Source: Gemmatimonadota bacterium (GTDB lineage Bacteria > Gemmatimonadota > Gemmatimonadetes > Palauibacterales > KS3-K002). Taken from it: a stretch of DNA of 54,885 bases. Below the pieces are notes generated by a model, which had not been told where the DNA came from, made no database searches, and worked only from the letters and a program-made list of their open reading frames with translations. The stretch is taken from NCBI GenBank assembly GCA_020350785.1, contig CP070722.1, positions 2,532,913 through 2,587,797 of the forward strand, given 5' to 3'. This document shows, piece after piece, positions 33,620 through 40,770 of this stretch (the stretch's first letter is position 1; each line of letters starts with the position of its first letter). Made by a program: the position numbers and the translations under genes.

Positions 33620-33838
33620 ATGGGGATCGACAGCGTACCCGTTGGCAGTTGGACTCGAATCGAGGCCATTGAAGACGCGGCTGCCCGTCGCGAACTCACG
33701 CGGCTCGGGTTCGAGGAGGGAGCCGACGTCGAGATCATCAGTCGCATCCCCTTCGGCCCCATCGTCCTACAGCGCCGGCACCGTCAGGTGGCGATCGGCA
33801 GGGAGTTGGCGCGCCGGGTCCGCGTGGCCGCGCTGTGA
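33620..33838 (+). CDS. feoA: FeoA, ferrous iron transport accessory protein
   Basis: A 72-residue SH3-like cytoplasmic protein that works with FeoB in Fe(II) uptake. The fold-typical sequence is VGSWTRIEAIEDAAARRELTRLGFEEGADVEII, then PFGPIVLQRRHRQVAIGRELARRV, matching the FeoA pattern LxxLGxxxGxxVxxxxxxPxGxPxxxxxxxxxxxIxxxxAxxI. I chose ATG 33620, giving the family length. A longer frame starting near 33497 covers the AT-rich region and is not family-like. Its end overlaps the feoB start (GTGA), indicating translational coupling. Confidence 0.9.
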   Translation: MGIDSVPVGSWTRIEAIEDAAARRELTRLGFEEGADVEIISRIPFGPIVLQRRHRQVAIGRELARRVRVAAL

Positions 33839-35649
33839 CCGGCTGCCACGGCGCCGAAGCCGGCGGCGGCGCTATCGCTCAGCAGACTGACGGCGGCAGC
33901 CTGCAGGCAGAAGACCTGACGAATCGAGCGCTCGGCGTTCGAGGCAGCCAGTCCGATCTCGTCATCCTCGTCGGCAATCCGAACGTCGGGAAGTCAGCGA
34001 TCTTCACTCGCTTGAGCGGCGCCTATGCCGAGGTCTCGAACTTCCCCGGTACTACGGTGGAAGCGATTTCGGGGTCTTGGCGTGAGCGCCCGCTGCTCGA
34101 CGCGCCGGGAACCTATGGACTGGGCGATCACTCGGTGGAGGAACGGATCACCACCGACCTCATTGCCCGCGCGGCCACCGTCATCAACGTTGTCGATGCC
34201 GCGCATCTCGACCGCGATCTCTTCCTCACTCTCCAGCTGGCCGAGACGGGTGTGCCCATGGTCGTGGCCCTCAACCTGATCGATGAGGCCCGCCAGGCCG
34301 GCGCAGAGCCTGAAGCGGCAGAGTTGGAGAGGGCCCTGGGCGTTCCGGTGGTGCCAACGGTCGCCGTGACCGGAGAGGGCCTCGAGGCGCTGGCGGAAGC
34401 CATCCAGAGGGCTCGCCCCGGACGTCGGTCGCTGAACGACGACGACGACGATCTGGCGCGCCGGCGGGCGGCTGACGAGCTCTACTACCGGGTGGTTCCG
34501 CAGTCGCGTCGGCGCAGACCCGTTGTGGAGTGGCTGGAGCGCTCTTCGGTCACGCTCCACTGGGGCATACCGATGTTGGGTCTCGCGCTGGCCGGGATAT
34601 ACCTGCTGGTGGGCGTCGCCGTGGCACAGCATCTGGTCGGCTTCACGGAGGCACAGCTCGGCCAAGAGCTGTGGGAGCCCTTCGCGCGCTCCCTTATCGA
34701 GCGGGTCGGTATTGGCGGACCGATCGGCGAAATCCTGGCGGGCGAGTTCGGCTTGTTGACGATGACGGTGACCTACATCGTCTTTCTGCTGGCGCCCCTG
34801 GTTGCGGCTTTCTACTTCTCTCTAGCTTTGCTCGAGGACTCGGGGTTTCTTCCTCGCATCGCCACGCTGGTGGACCGCGGCCTCAACGCCATCGGCCTCA
34901 ACGGGCGCGCGGTAATCCCTATCATCTTGGGATTCGGCTGCGTCACTATGGGCACCATCACCACCCGGCTCTTGTCCACGAAGCGTGAGAAGACCATCGC
35001 CACCGCGCTGTTGAACTTCGCCATCCCCTGCTCGGCCCAGCTCGCCGTGATCGCGGCACTGCTAGCCGGCTTCGGCGGAGCCTGGGTGTTCGGCTACGCC
35101 GCTATCATTTTCGCCATGCTCATCGCCGTGGGTACGGTGCTCGACCGCATGTTGCCCGGCAAGTCCACACCGCTGCTCATCGAGCTACCTCCACTGCGTT
35201 GGCCGCGTCCCGGCGCCGTCCTGCGTAAGACCACGACCAAAGGCTACTGGTTCATGCGGGAGGCCACCCCTTGGTTCGCCGCAGGCGCGCTGATCGTCGC
35301 CGTTCTCCAGGTCACCGGTGGACTCGAAATCTGGCAGCGCCTGCTGCGCCCGCTCATGGTCAGCTGGCTTCACCTGCCGGCGGAGGCCGCGCGCACCATC
35401 GTCATGGGGCTCGTGCGCCGTGACTTCGGCGCGGCCGGTCTCTACGACATGGGCCTCAGCCCTCCCCAGGCATTGGTCGCCCTTGTCGTCATTACGCTCT
35501 TCGTTCCCTGCGTCGCAAGTATCATGGTGATGGCCAAGGAACACGGAGCCCGCACGGCCATGCGAATCTGGTTTGGCACCTGGGTCGTCGCCTTCGCCAT
35601 CGGAGGCCTGCTCACGCGCCTGCTGAACTTGATGGGACTGGTATCATGA
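33835..35649 (+). CDS. feoB: FeoB, ferrous iron transporter
   Basis: A 604-residue inner-membrane Fe(II) transporter with an N-terminal GTPase domain. G1 is GNPNVGKS at 47-54, G2 FPGTTVE, G3 DAPGTYGL, and G4 NLIDE. The membrane domain contains two Gate regions around IILGFGCVTMGTITTR (GCxxP-like, here GCVTM) and later LVRRDFGAAGLYDM, each conserved in FeoB. About 30 non-family residues precede G1. At 604 residues it is shorter than E. coli FeoB (773) but complete. Start is GTG 33835, overlapping the feoA stop. A third gene overlaps its stop by ATGA. Confidence 0.95.
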   Translation: MTGCHGAEAGGGAIAQQTDGGSLQAEDLTNRALGVRGSQSDLVILVGNPNVGKSAIFTRLSGAYAEVSNFPGTTVEAISGSWRERPLLDAPGTYGLGDHSVEERITTDLIARAATVINVVDAAHLDRDLFLTLQLAETGVPMVVALNLIDEARQAGAEPEAAELERALGVPVVPTVAVTGEGLEALAEAIQRARPGRRSLNDDDDDLARRRAADELYYRVVPQSRRRRPVVEWLERSSVTLHWGIPMLGLALAGIYLLVGVAVAQHLVGFTEAQLGQELWEPFARSLIERVGIGGPIGEILAGEFGLLTMTVTYIVFLLAPLVAAFYFSLALLEDSGFLPRIATLVDRGLNAIGLNGRAVIPIILGFGCVTMGTITTRLLSTKREKTIATALLNFAIPCSAQLAVIAALLAGFGGAWVFGYAAIIFAMLIAVGTVLDRMLPGKSTPLLIELPPLRWPRPGAVLRKTTTKGYWFMREATPWFAAGALIVAVLQVTGGLEIWQRLLRPLMVSWLHLPAEAARTIVMGLVRRDFGAAGLYDMGLSPPQALVALVVITLFVPCVASIMVMAKEHGARTAMRIWFGTWVVAFAIGGLLTRLLNLMGLVS

Positions 35650-35900
35650 AGACCCCAAGGCTGCTACAGCGGGGAGTGCTGCTCTGGAAACGCCACGATG
35701 ACGAGCAGGAGTGGTCGGCTCAACCCGGCACCGACCTGCCCGATATCTGCCCCGTGGCCAAATGCTCGCGCTGCGGCTACGAGTTCACGCCCTACACGGT
35801 CACCGCCGTCTGCCCGCGCTGCCTGGAGCGTTTCAATCGCGACCCCTGTTACGGCGGCTGTTTCAGCTGCCCTCTGCTGCCGCACGACCAGGAAGCCTGA
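35646..35900 (+). CDS. Cysteine-rich small protein, third gene of the feo operon
   Basis: An 84-residue soluble protein whose ATG overlaps the feoB stop (ATGA, 35646-35649). After an N-terminal basic part (MKTPRLLQRGVLLWKRHDDEQEW) it has eight cysteines in the last 50 residues: ICPVAKCSRCGYEF, then AVCPRCLERF, then DPCYGGCFSCPLL. The first four (CxxxxCxxC... and CxxC) look like a zinc-ribbon or metal-binding site; the last three form a second cluster. It is not the winged-helix FeoC nor the short membrane-anchored FeoB-associated protein. A role as iron sensor, chaperone or electron donor for FeoB is possible but unproven. Confidence 0.8.
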   Translation: MKTPRLLQRGVLLWKRHDDEQEWSAQPGTDLPDICPVAKCSRCGYEFTPYTVTAVCPRCLERFNRDPCYGGCFSCPLLPHDQEA

Positions 35901-35965
35901 GGCCAAGCCGGCGTAGCGCCGCAGCGGCCGTTACGCATTTGCCACAATCGCCCCAGCCACTCTAT

Positions 35966-35988
35966 TCTGGTCGTTCGCGACGACCAGA
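35966..35988 (+). terminator. Hairpin after the feo operon
   Basis: TCTGGTCGT, loop TCGCG, ACGACCAGA form a perfect 9-bp stem with a 5-base loop, 66 bp after the stop of the Cys-rich gene. There is no downstream T-run (it continues CCCGATC), so the efficiency is uncertain, but placement at the operon end supports termination. Confidence 0.5.
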
Positions 35989-36054
35989 CCCGATCACATT
36001 GCGCCATCTCCGGAGCCGCCGAGACGCGCAATCCTGACCAAGGGACAGCGAGCG

Positions 36055-37260
36055 ATGCCCGCGCACAACCGATACAAGAATAGAATCGCCTTCCCCGTGG
36101 CGATCGTCTCTTTCTTCACCTTGGCCCTGCTGGCCGCTTGCGCCAAGCAGCCACCCACACTGCTGGACAATTTGGACAACCCGGGGATGTCACGTGAACA
36201 GCTGCGGGTCGAACTCTACAATTTCGTGAGCCGCTTCACCGCCGAGCTGGAAAAAGCGACCTACCTCATGGCCAGCACGTCGCAAGACTTGCGGCTGACG
36301 CGCCGCTCACTTCTTTGGGTCACCAGCGCGGTCCCTGCGGTCCAGACGGCGGCATTTCAGTTCGATCCTGCGGCCGGCCTAATCGACGTCTGGGCGCTCT
36401 GTGTCCAGCAATGGAACTACTTCGAGAGCGGCCCGGGCAGCGCCGAGTTCGACGAGCACCAAGACCTGGCCCGAGCTGCGTCGCGAAGGACGCTGGACGA
36501 CATCGAAGCGATTGCCACCCGGGTGGCGAGTGGCGCGGAGTATGACACCGTGCGGACCAAGGTCTACCGCTGGGCCGCTGACAACCCACTGGAGAACATC
36601 CTTTTCGCCCGCGTTTCGACTGCCCCACTTACGACAGCCGCGCTTGGCGGACAGCCCAGCGGAATTTTCTCTTCGGTAGGCAATATGGCGGACGAGATAC
36701 GGGACCTGTCGGCGCGGCTGAGCATCTACGCCGAGCTCTTACCGAAGCAGACACGCTGGCAGGCGGCGCTTCTCCTGTCCGCGGAAGCCGGCGATCTGAG
36801 CTTGCTGGAAACGATGCGCAACATCGAGAGGCACGCTGGCGGCATCGAGAACATCGCAGCATTTCTCGACTCGACCAAGGCCTTCCTCGACACAATGCCC
36901 GTCCTCGTCAGCAGCCAACGCCAGGCGGTCATGGCCGACATCGCCCGGGAACGGATCACCGTCATGCAGGAAGTCGACTCGCTGCTCGCCCTCACCCTGC
37001 AGGCGATAGCCGCGGAGCGGGCCGCCGTGATGGCCGACATCACGCAGGAGCGGATCGCCACGCTGCAGGAGCTGGACGCCATCGCTACACGACTCACCGG
37101 GCTGGCCGTCGAGAACGCCATGGACCGGGTCAACACGGCCATCGACCACTTCTACTGGCGAGCCGTCCAGCTATTGGCCGGATTGATCATGCTGATCGCT
37201 GCCGCCGGGTATCTCGGCCTGCGCTACTTCACAGCCCGCACCTCTGCCAGTCGCGCCTGA
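36055..37260 (+). CDS. Coiled-coil lipoprotein with C-terminal membrane helix
   Basis: A 401-residue unknown envelope protein. The lipobox LAAC puts a lipidated Cys at 29. A long helical body follows, rich in Glu/Arg heptad-like stretches (YNFVSRFTAELEKATYLM, LDDIEAIATRV, MADEIRDLSARLS). Near the C-terminus is a 33-residue repeat: AVMADIARERITVMQEVDSL and AVMADITQERIATLQELDAI. A hydrophobic segment WRAVQLLAGLIMLIAAAGYLGLRYF at about 367-390 looks like a membrane anchor with a basic tail. A protein lipidated at one end and membrane-spanning at the other could bridge or tether within the envelope. It recalls four-helix or methyl-accepting-like helical bundles, but no family is assigned. Confidence 0.75.
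   Translation: MPAHNRYKNRIAFPVAIVSFFTLALLAACAKQPPTLLDNLDNPGMSREQLRVELYNFVSRFTAELEKATYLMASTSQDLRLTRRSLLWVTSAVPAVQTAAFQFDPAAGLIDVWALCVQQWNYFESGPGSAEFDEHQDLARAASRRTLDDIEAIATRVASGAEYDTVRTKVYRWAADNPLENILFARVSTAPLTTAALGGQPSGIFSSVGNMADEIRDLSARLSIYAELLPKQTRWQAALLLSAEAGDLSLLETMRNIERHAGGIENIAAFLDSTKAFLDTMPVLVSSQRQAVMADIARERITVMQEVDSLLALTLQAIAAERAAVMADITQERIATLQELDAIATRLTGLAVENAMDRVNTAIDHFYWRAVQLLAGLIMLIAAAGYLGLRYFTARTSASRA
36922..37079 (+). repeat. Internal duplication encoding MAD(I) ...QE(V/L)D repeats
   Basis: Two DNA segments about 99 bp apart both carry ATGGCCGACATC (36931, 37030), followed by similar sequence up to the QE(V/L)D codons. The period is 33 residues. This is in-frame tandem duplication within a coiled-coil region. 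Confidence 0.65.
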
Positions 37261-37444
37261 CGCCGCTTCACGCCACGCCGGGCCAGTCGACGACCTGGCG
37301 CGCCTGCTCGGCAGCGGCCGGAGGTTCGACCCTTCTCCCAAGATCCCACCCTGACCGCCCCAGACTTGCCTAGCCGGGCCCGTTCCGTAGCTTTCAAAGC
37401 TCGTGCGCGATAAATACGTTCACCGAACTGCAGGATTAGCTCCA

Positions 37445-38383
37445 ATGGCACGCTTCAGCGACGAAGAGCTCAAAGAGAAAGTACAGAACGGCTTCATCGT
37501 CGAGTCGGAAGACGAGATGACCGAGGCCTACAAGAAGGCGCTGATCACCCAGCTCACCGTCCAAGGCGACACCGAGCTGATGAGCGCCCCCTCATATTAC
37601 GGCCCGGCCAAGGACGCACCTTCGACCAACACCATGGTCAGCTCCATGGCCATCATCCAGGACGAGCTGGGCCACGCCAATATCGCCTATCGCCTGCTCG
37701 AAGACCTGGGCGTGAGCCGCGAGTACCTGCTGTACGAGCGCCAGCCCCACGAGTTCAAGCACCCCTACGGCTTCGACCAGTACCTCGACAACTGGGCGGA
37801 GCTGGTGGTCGCCAACGGCTTGTTCGACCGCGCCGGTATCACGCTGCTCGGTGACGTCCACCGCAACACGTCCTACGGACCCCTGAAGCGCGCCCTGGTG
37901 AAGGTCGGGCTGGAAGAGAACTTCCATCTACGTCACGGCGAAGTGTGGATGCGGCGTCTCTGCGAGGCCGGTGGCGAAGCGCGCGAAAAGGTGCAGCGTG
38001 GCGTGAGCTGGATGTTCCCGATGGGTGTGGAGTGGTTCGGCATGCCCGACGACAAGAAGCGTCACAACGCCCAGCTCGATTTCAGGCTCAAGGGCATGAC
38101 CAACGACCAATTGCGCCAGACCTGGCTCAACGCGGTAGTGCCGCTCTGCGAGGAGCTGAGCCTCGACATTCCAGCGCATTGGGACGATGCCGAAGGGCGC
38201 GCCGTCGTGGACTACGAGTTCCCGGTGAACTTCGATGAGGCGGAGAAAGCCTGGCTGCTCGACGAGCCCATCACCTGGGAGCAGGCCTTCGAGCGTTGGA
38301 AGCGCCGCGGACCCGCCAATACCGAGTACGTCGAGTCGGTGCGCAAGGGCCGTATCCAGATGCGAGAGATAGCGGCCGCATGA
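37445..38383 (+). CDS. PaaA-like oxygenase catalytic subunit
   Basis: A 313-residue ferritin-like di-iron protein aligning along its length with PaaA, the catalytic subunit of phenylacetyl-CoA epoxidase. Matching stretches are MTEAYKKALITQL, IIQDELGHANIAYRLLEDLG, NWAELVVANGLFDRAG, NTSYGPLKRALVKVGLEENFH and MTNDQLRQTWLNAVVPLCE. Proposed iron ligands are Glu44, Glu74, His77 (ExxH), Glu119, Glu158 and His161 (ExxH). The PaaA-type substrate pocket cannot be judged from sequence alone. ATG 37445 has AGGA upstream. The stop overlaps the next ATG (ATGA), starting a five-gene operon. Confidence 0.88.
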   Translation: MARFSDEELKEKVQNGFIVESEDEMTEAYKKALITQLTVQGDTELMSAPSYYGPAKDAPSTNTMVSSMAIIQDELGHANIAYRLLEDLGVSREYLLYERQPHEFKHPYGFDQYLDNWAELVVANGLFDRAGITLLGDVHRNTSYGPLKRALVKVGLEENFHLRHGEVWMRRLCEAGGEAREKVQRGVSWMFPMGVEWFGMPDDKKRHNAQLDFRLKGMTNDQLRQTWLNAVVPLCEELSLDIPAHWDDAEGRAVVDYEFPVNFDEAEKAWLLDEPITWEQAFERWKRRGPANTEYVESVRKGRIQMREIAAA

Positions 38384-38721
38384 AAGAAGCGACTGCCGCA
38401 CGACAGCTAGAGCCCGTCGCCGCCGATGTCTGGACGGCTCTGCGTGACGTCCTCGACCCCGAGCTGCCGATCAGCATCGTCGACATGGGCCTCGTCTACG
38501 ATGTACGCGTCTCCGGGCAAGAAGTGGAGCTCGATATCACCTTTACCGCCACGGCCTGCCCCTGCGCCGACTTCATCATGCACGACATCCGCACGCGGCT
38601 CCTGCAAGAGCCGTCCATCGATGCCGTGGAAATCAACATCGTTTGGGATCCGCCGTGGACCAACGAACGGTTGACCCAGCAAGGCCGCGACCTGTTGAGA
38701 GTGTACGGTGTGAGCGCCTGA
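38380..38721 (+). CDS. PaaD-like N-terminal half (DUF59/MIP18-type domain)
   Basis: A 113-residue protein of the DUF59 family: ALRDVLDPELPISIVDMGLVYDV, ELDITFTATACPCADFIMHDIRTRL and VDAVEINIVWDPPWTNERL-like sequence, as in PaaD and SufT/MIP18. E. coli PaaD (about 165 residues) carries a C-terminal zinc ribbon after this domain; here the gene ends at YGVSA and the ribbon is a separate gene at 39765. DUF59 proteins help insert iron or Fe-S clusters, so a maturation role for the oxygenase is likely. The ATG overlaps the PaaA-like stop (ATGA) and the stop overlaps the next ATG (TGATG). Confidence 0.87.
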   Translation: MKEATAARQLEPVAADVWTALRDVLDPELPISIVDMGLVYDVRVSGQEVELDITFTATACPCADFIMHDIRTRLLQEPSIDAVEINIVWDPPWTNERLTQQGRDLLRVYGVSA

Positions 38722-38957
38722 TGACTGAACGAATCTACGTGGTCTTCGCCCGCAAAAACCGAGAGGACCCCCTCCATCACGTCGGCAGCGTCCATGCATC
38801 CGATCCCGAGCTCGCCAAGGTCTACGCCTGGAAGACCTACGACGAGGAACGCTGGTTCGAGATGGTCGTGGCCCCGCAAGACTCCTTCCATCCGGTGAAC
38901 CGCTCCGAGATCCCCTTCAGCATTCATCGGGACCCCGGATCAGCGGAGGGCGCATGA
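38721..38957 (+). CDS. PaaB-like small oxygenase subunit
   Basis: A 78-residue protein matching PaaB: ERIYVVFARKNREDPLHHVGSVHASDPELAKVYAWKTY aligns with the PaaB core (LYEVFVR... HVGSLHAADERMALENARDAY). PaaB links PaaAC units into larger assemblies in E. coli; the C-terminal part here (MVVAPQDSFHPVNRSEIPF) is similar in length but divergent. It lies between the DUF59 gene and the PaaC-like gene with both junctions overlapping, so it is translated as part of the same unit. Confidence 0.85.
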   Translation: MTERIYVVFARKNREDPLHHVGSVHASDPELAKVYAWKTYDEERWFEMVVAPQDSFHPVNRSEIPFSIHRDPGSAEGA

Positions 38958-39760
38958 CCGAATCCGCCGCGGATCTCAGGTCACCTGATCAGCTGGCGGC
39001 CGATACACGCCAGGAGCTGCGCGACTTGATCCTCGCCCTCGCCGATTCCAAGCGCATCCTGGGGATTCGCTACGCCGATTGGGTGTTGGGCGCGCCGGAG
39101 CTCGAGGCGAACATCGCCGCTTCCAGCATCTCCCAGGACGAGTGGGGGCACTCGCGAATCCTCTACGCTCTGCTCAAGGACTTCGGCGACGATCCCCAGA
39201 AGCTCGAGCATGAGCGACAGGCCGCCGACTATTGCAGCATCGAAGCGCTCGATCGGCCGCTGGGGACCTGGCCCGAGTTCGTGGTCGTCAACGCCGTTGT
39301 CGACACCGCCCTCTCCGTTCAACTGAATGCGCTCGCCGCTTCCAGCTACGCGCCTCTGCGCCAGCGCGTCCAGAAACAACTCGAAGAGGAGCGCTTCCAC
39401 GCCGGCCATGGTGCCGCCTGGTTGCGCCGGCTAGGCACGGCAAGCGACGCGGCGCGCGCCGCGACTCAGAGCGCGCTCGAGGAGCGCTGGCCCGCCGTGA
39501 TCCACTGGTTCGGGCCCGACGAATTGGGCGCCGGCATGAAGGCGGCCGGGCTTATCGACGCGACCGGGGCCGAGCTGCGCAACCGCTTCTTCCAGCGCGC
39601 CAGGCCGACGATCGAGACCAGCGGCTTGAAGACTCCCAGGCTGGACCTCGATTTTTCGGTCTGGAACACCTCCCGTCGCCGTTCCAACCCGGACGGCCCC
39701 GACCCCGAGGCCGTCGCCCGGGCTCGCGGTGATCGCAACCGCGCCTTCCTGATGGATTGA
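38954..39760 (+). CDS. PaaC-like subunit with an apparently complete di-iron site
   Basis: A 268-residue ferritin-like protein whose order of landmarks matches PaaC: WVLGAPELEANIAASSISQDEWGHSRILYALL, TWPEFVVVNAVVDTAL, and QLEEERFHAGHGAAWLRRLG (PaaC: KEARYHLRFSRGWLERLG). In E. coli PaaC the helix reads LDLLGQAR and KEARYH, so the ligands are lost and it is structural. Here Asp42, Glu63, His66, Glu108, Glu146 and His149 give a full set: DEWGH and EERFH are ExxH motifs. It may therefore be catalytically active or a ferroxidase. The start overlaps the PaaB-like stop (ATGA). Confidence 0.85.
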   Translation: MTESAADLRSPDQLAADTRQELRDLILALADSKRILGIRYADWVLGAPELEANIAASSISQDEWGHSRILYALLKDFGDDPQKLEHERQAADYCSIEALDRPLGTWPEFVVVNAVVDTALSVQLNALAASSYAPLRQRVQKQLEEERFHAGHGAAWLRRLGTASDAARAATQSALEERWPAVIHWFGPDELGAGMKAAGLIDATGAELRNRFFQRARPTIETSGLKTPRLDLDFSVWNTSRRRSNPDGPDPEAVARARGDRNRAFLMD

Positions 39761-39764
39761 GGGG

Positions 39765-39968
39765 GTGGCGAGAACGGACGGCTCGTCGTTGCAGGGGGAC
39801 TATCCCCTACCGGAATCGGTGGAGTGCCCTTTCTGTCGCGGAACCGACACCCAGTTGGAGACGCCCTTCGGCTCCGTGCTCTCCGTCGCCCAGTACTACT
39901 GCCGCCGCTGCCGCACAATCTTCGAGTGGATCAAGAGGGGCGACGGTGACGAGAAGACCGCCGGCTAG
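39765..39968 (+). CDS. PaaD-like C-terminal zinc ribbon as a separate gene
   Basis: A 67-residue protein starting at GTG 39765, four bases after the PaaC-like stop. VECPFCRGTDTQLETPFGSVLSVAQYYCRRCRTIFEWIKR carries two CxxC pairs (CPFC, CRRC) with the intervening FGS and Y, matching the C-terminal ribbon of PaaD (CPxC...SxFGST...YRCxxCxxPFxxFK). Together with the DUF59 gene three genes upstream it reconstitutes a split PaaD. It ends KRGDGDEKTAG. The zinc ribbon may dock the maturation complex; its exact function is not known even in E. coli. Confidence 0.8.
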   Translation: MARTDGSSLQGDYPLPESVECPFCRGTDTQLETPFGSVLSVAQYYCRRCRTIFEWIKRGDGDEKTAG

Positions 39969-40024
39969 CAGAAGAATCCACCGGGACTGACGACACGCCA
40001 TCGGCCGCGCCGACAAGTCGATCG

Positions 40025-40720
40025 CTACTTCTTTGTAAGGTGTTGCACGCCGCTGGGGCCGGCCACGATGACATCGGTGGCGATCCCCAGAAAGAGACCA
40101 TGTCCGGCCACCGCGGCCAGCGCATCCAACCGGGCAGCCAAGCTTGCCACATCCTCGATCGGCCCGAAGTTGGCATCCAGTATCAGATTTCCGTGGTCGG
40201 TCTGAAAAGGCTTGCCGTCTTCAGTCACTCGCAGCGTCACCTCAGCGCCCAGGTTCGACAGCGCTTCCATCGTCGGTCGCCAACCGAACTCGAACACTTC
40301 CACCGGCACCGCCCACTTCGTGCCCAGCGCCGGCGAAATCTTCGCCTCGTCCACAACGATCACCTCGCGAGCGCTCGCCTGCGCCACGATTTTCTCACGC
40401 AGCAGCGCGCCCCCGCCACCCTTGATGAGATTGAGGTTCGGATCGACTTCGTCGGCGCCGTCAATCGTCATGTCCACGGCCGGGTGATGCTCCAGCGTCG
40501 TCAAGCGGATACGCAGCCGGCGCGCCTCTTCCGCCATGAAGCGCGAGCACGGCACTCCTATGATGTCTCTCAGCTCCCCCGACCCCAGCCGCGCGGCCAA
40601 CCTCCGGACCGCGAACAGCGCCGTGCTGCCGTGGCCCAGACCGACGACCATTCCCGATTCCACCAGCTCGGCCCCACGCTCCGCCGCCGTCTTCTTGTAG
40701 CTATCAGTGTCATTCGCCAT
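40025..40720 (-). CDS. rpiA: Ribose-5-phosphate isomerase A
   Basis: A 231-residue cytoplasmic enzyme that interconverts ribose 5-phosphate and ribulose 5-phosphate in the pentose phosphate pathway. Conserved elements are VGLGHGSTALFAVR for phosphate binding, MTIDGADEVDPNLNLIKGGGGALLREKIVA with the catalytic Asp and Glu, and the acid region GTKWAVPVEVFEFGW. The end DANFGPIEDVASLAARLDALAAVAGHGLF is also typical. It follows the alpha/beta hydrolase gene by 50 bp on the same strand, so the two may form an operon. No unusual feature. Confidence 0.96.
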   Translation of the reverse strand: MANDTDSYKKTAAERGAELVESGMVVGLGHGSTALFAVRRLAARLGSGELRDIIGVPCSRFMAEEARRLRIRLTTLEHHPAVDMTIDGADEVDPNLNLIKGGGGALLREKIVAQASAREVIVVDEAKISPALGTKWAVPVEVFEFGWRPTMEALSNLGAEVTLRVTEDGKPFQTDHGNLILDANFGPIEDVASLAARLDALAAVAGHGLFLGIATDVIVAGPSGVQHLTKK

Positions 40721-40770
40721 CTAGCCGCGACCTCTCAGTCCTGGATAACAACCTTCAAGAACTCACCAGA

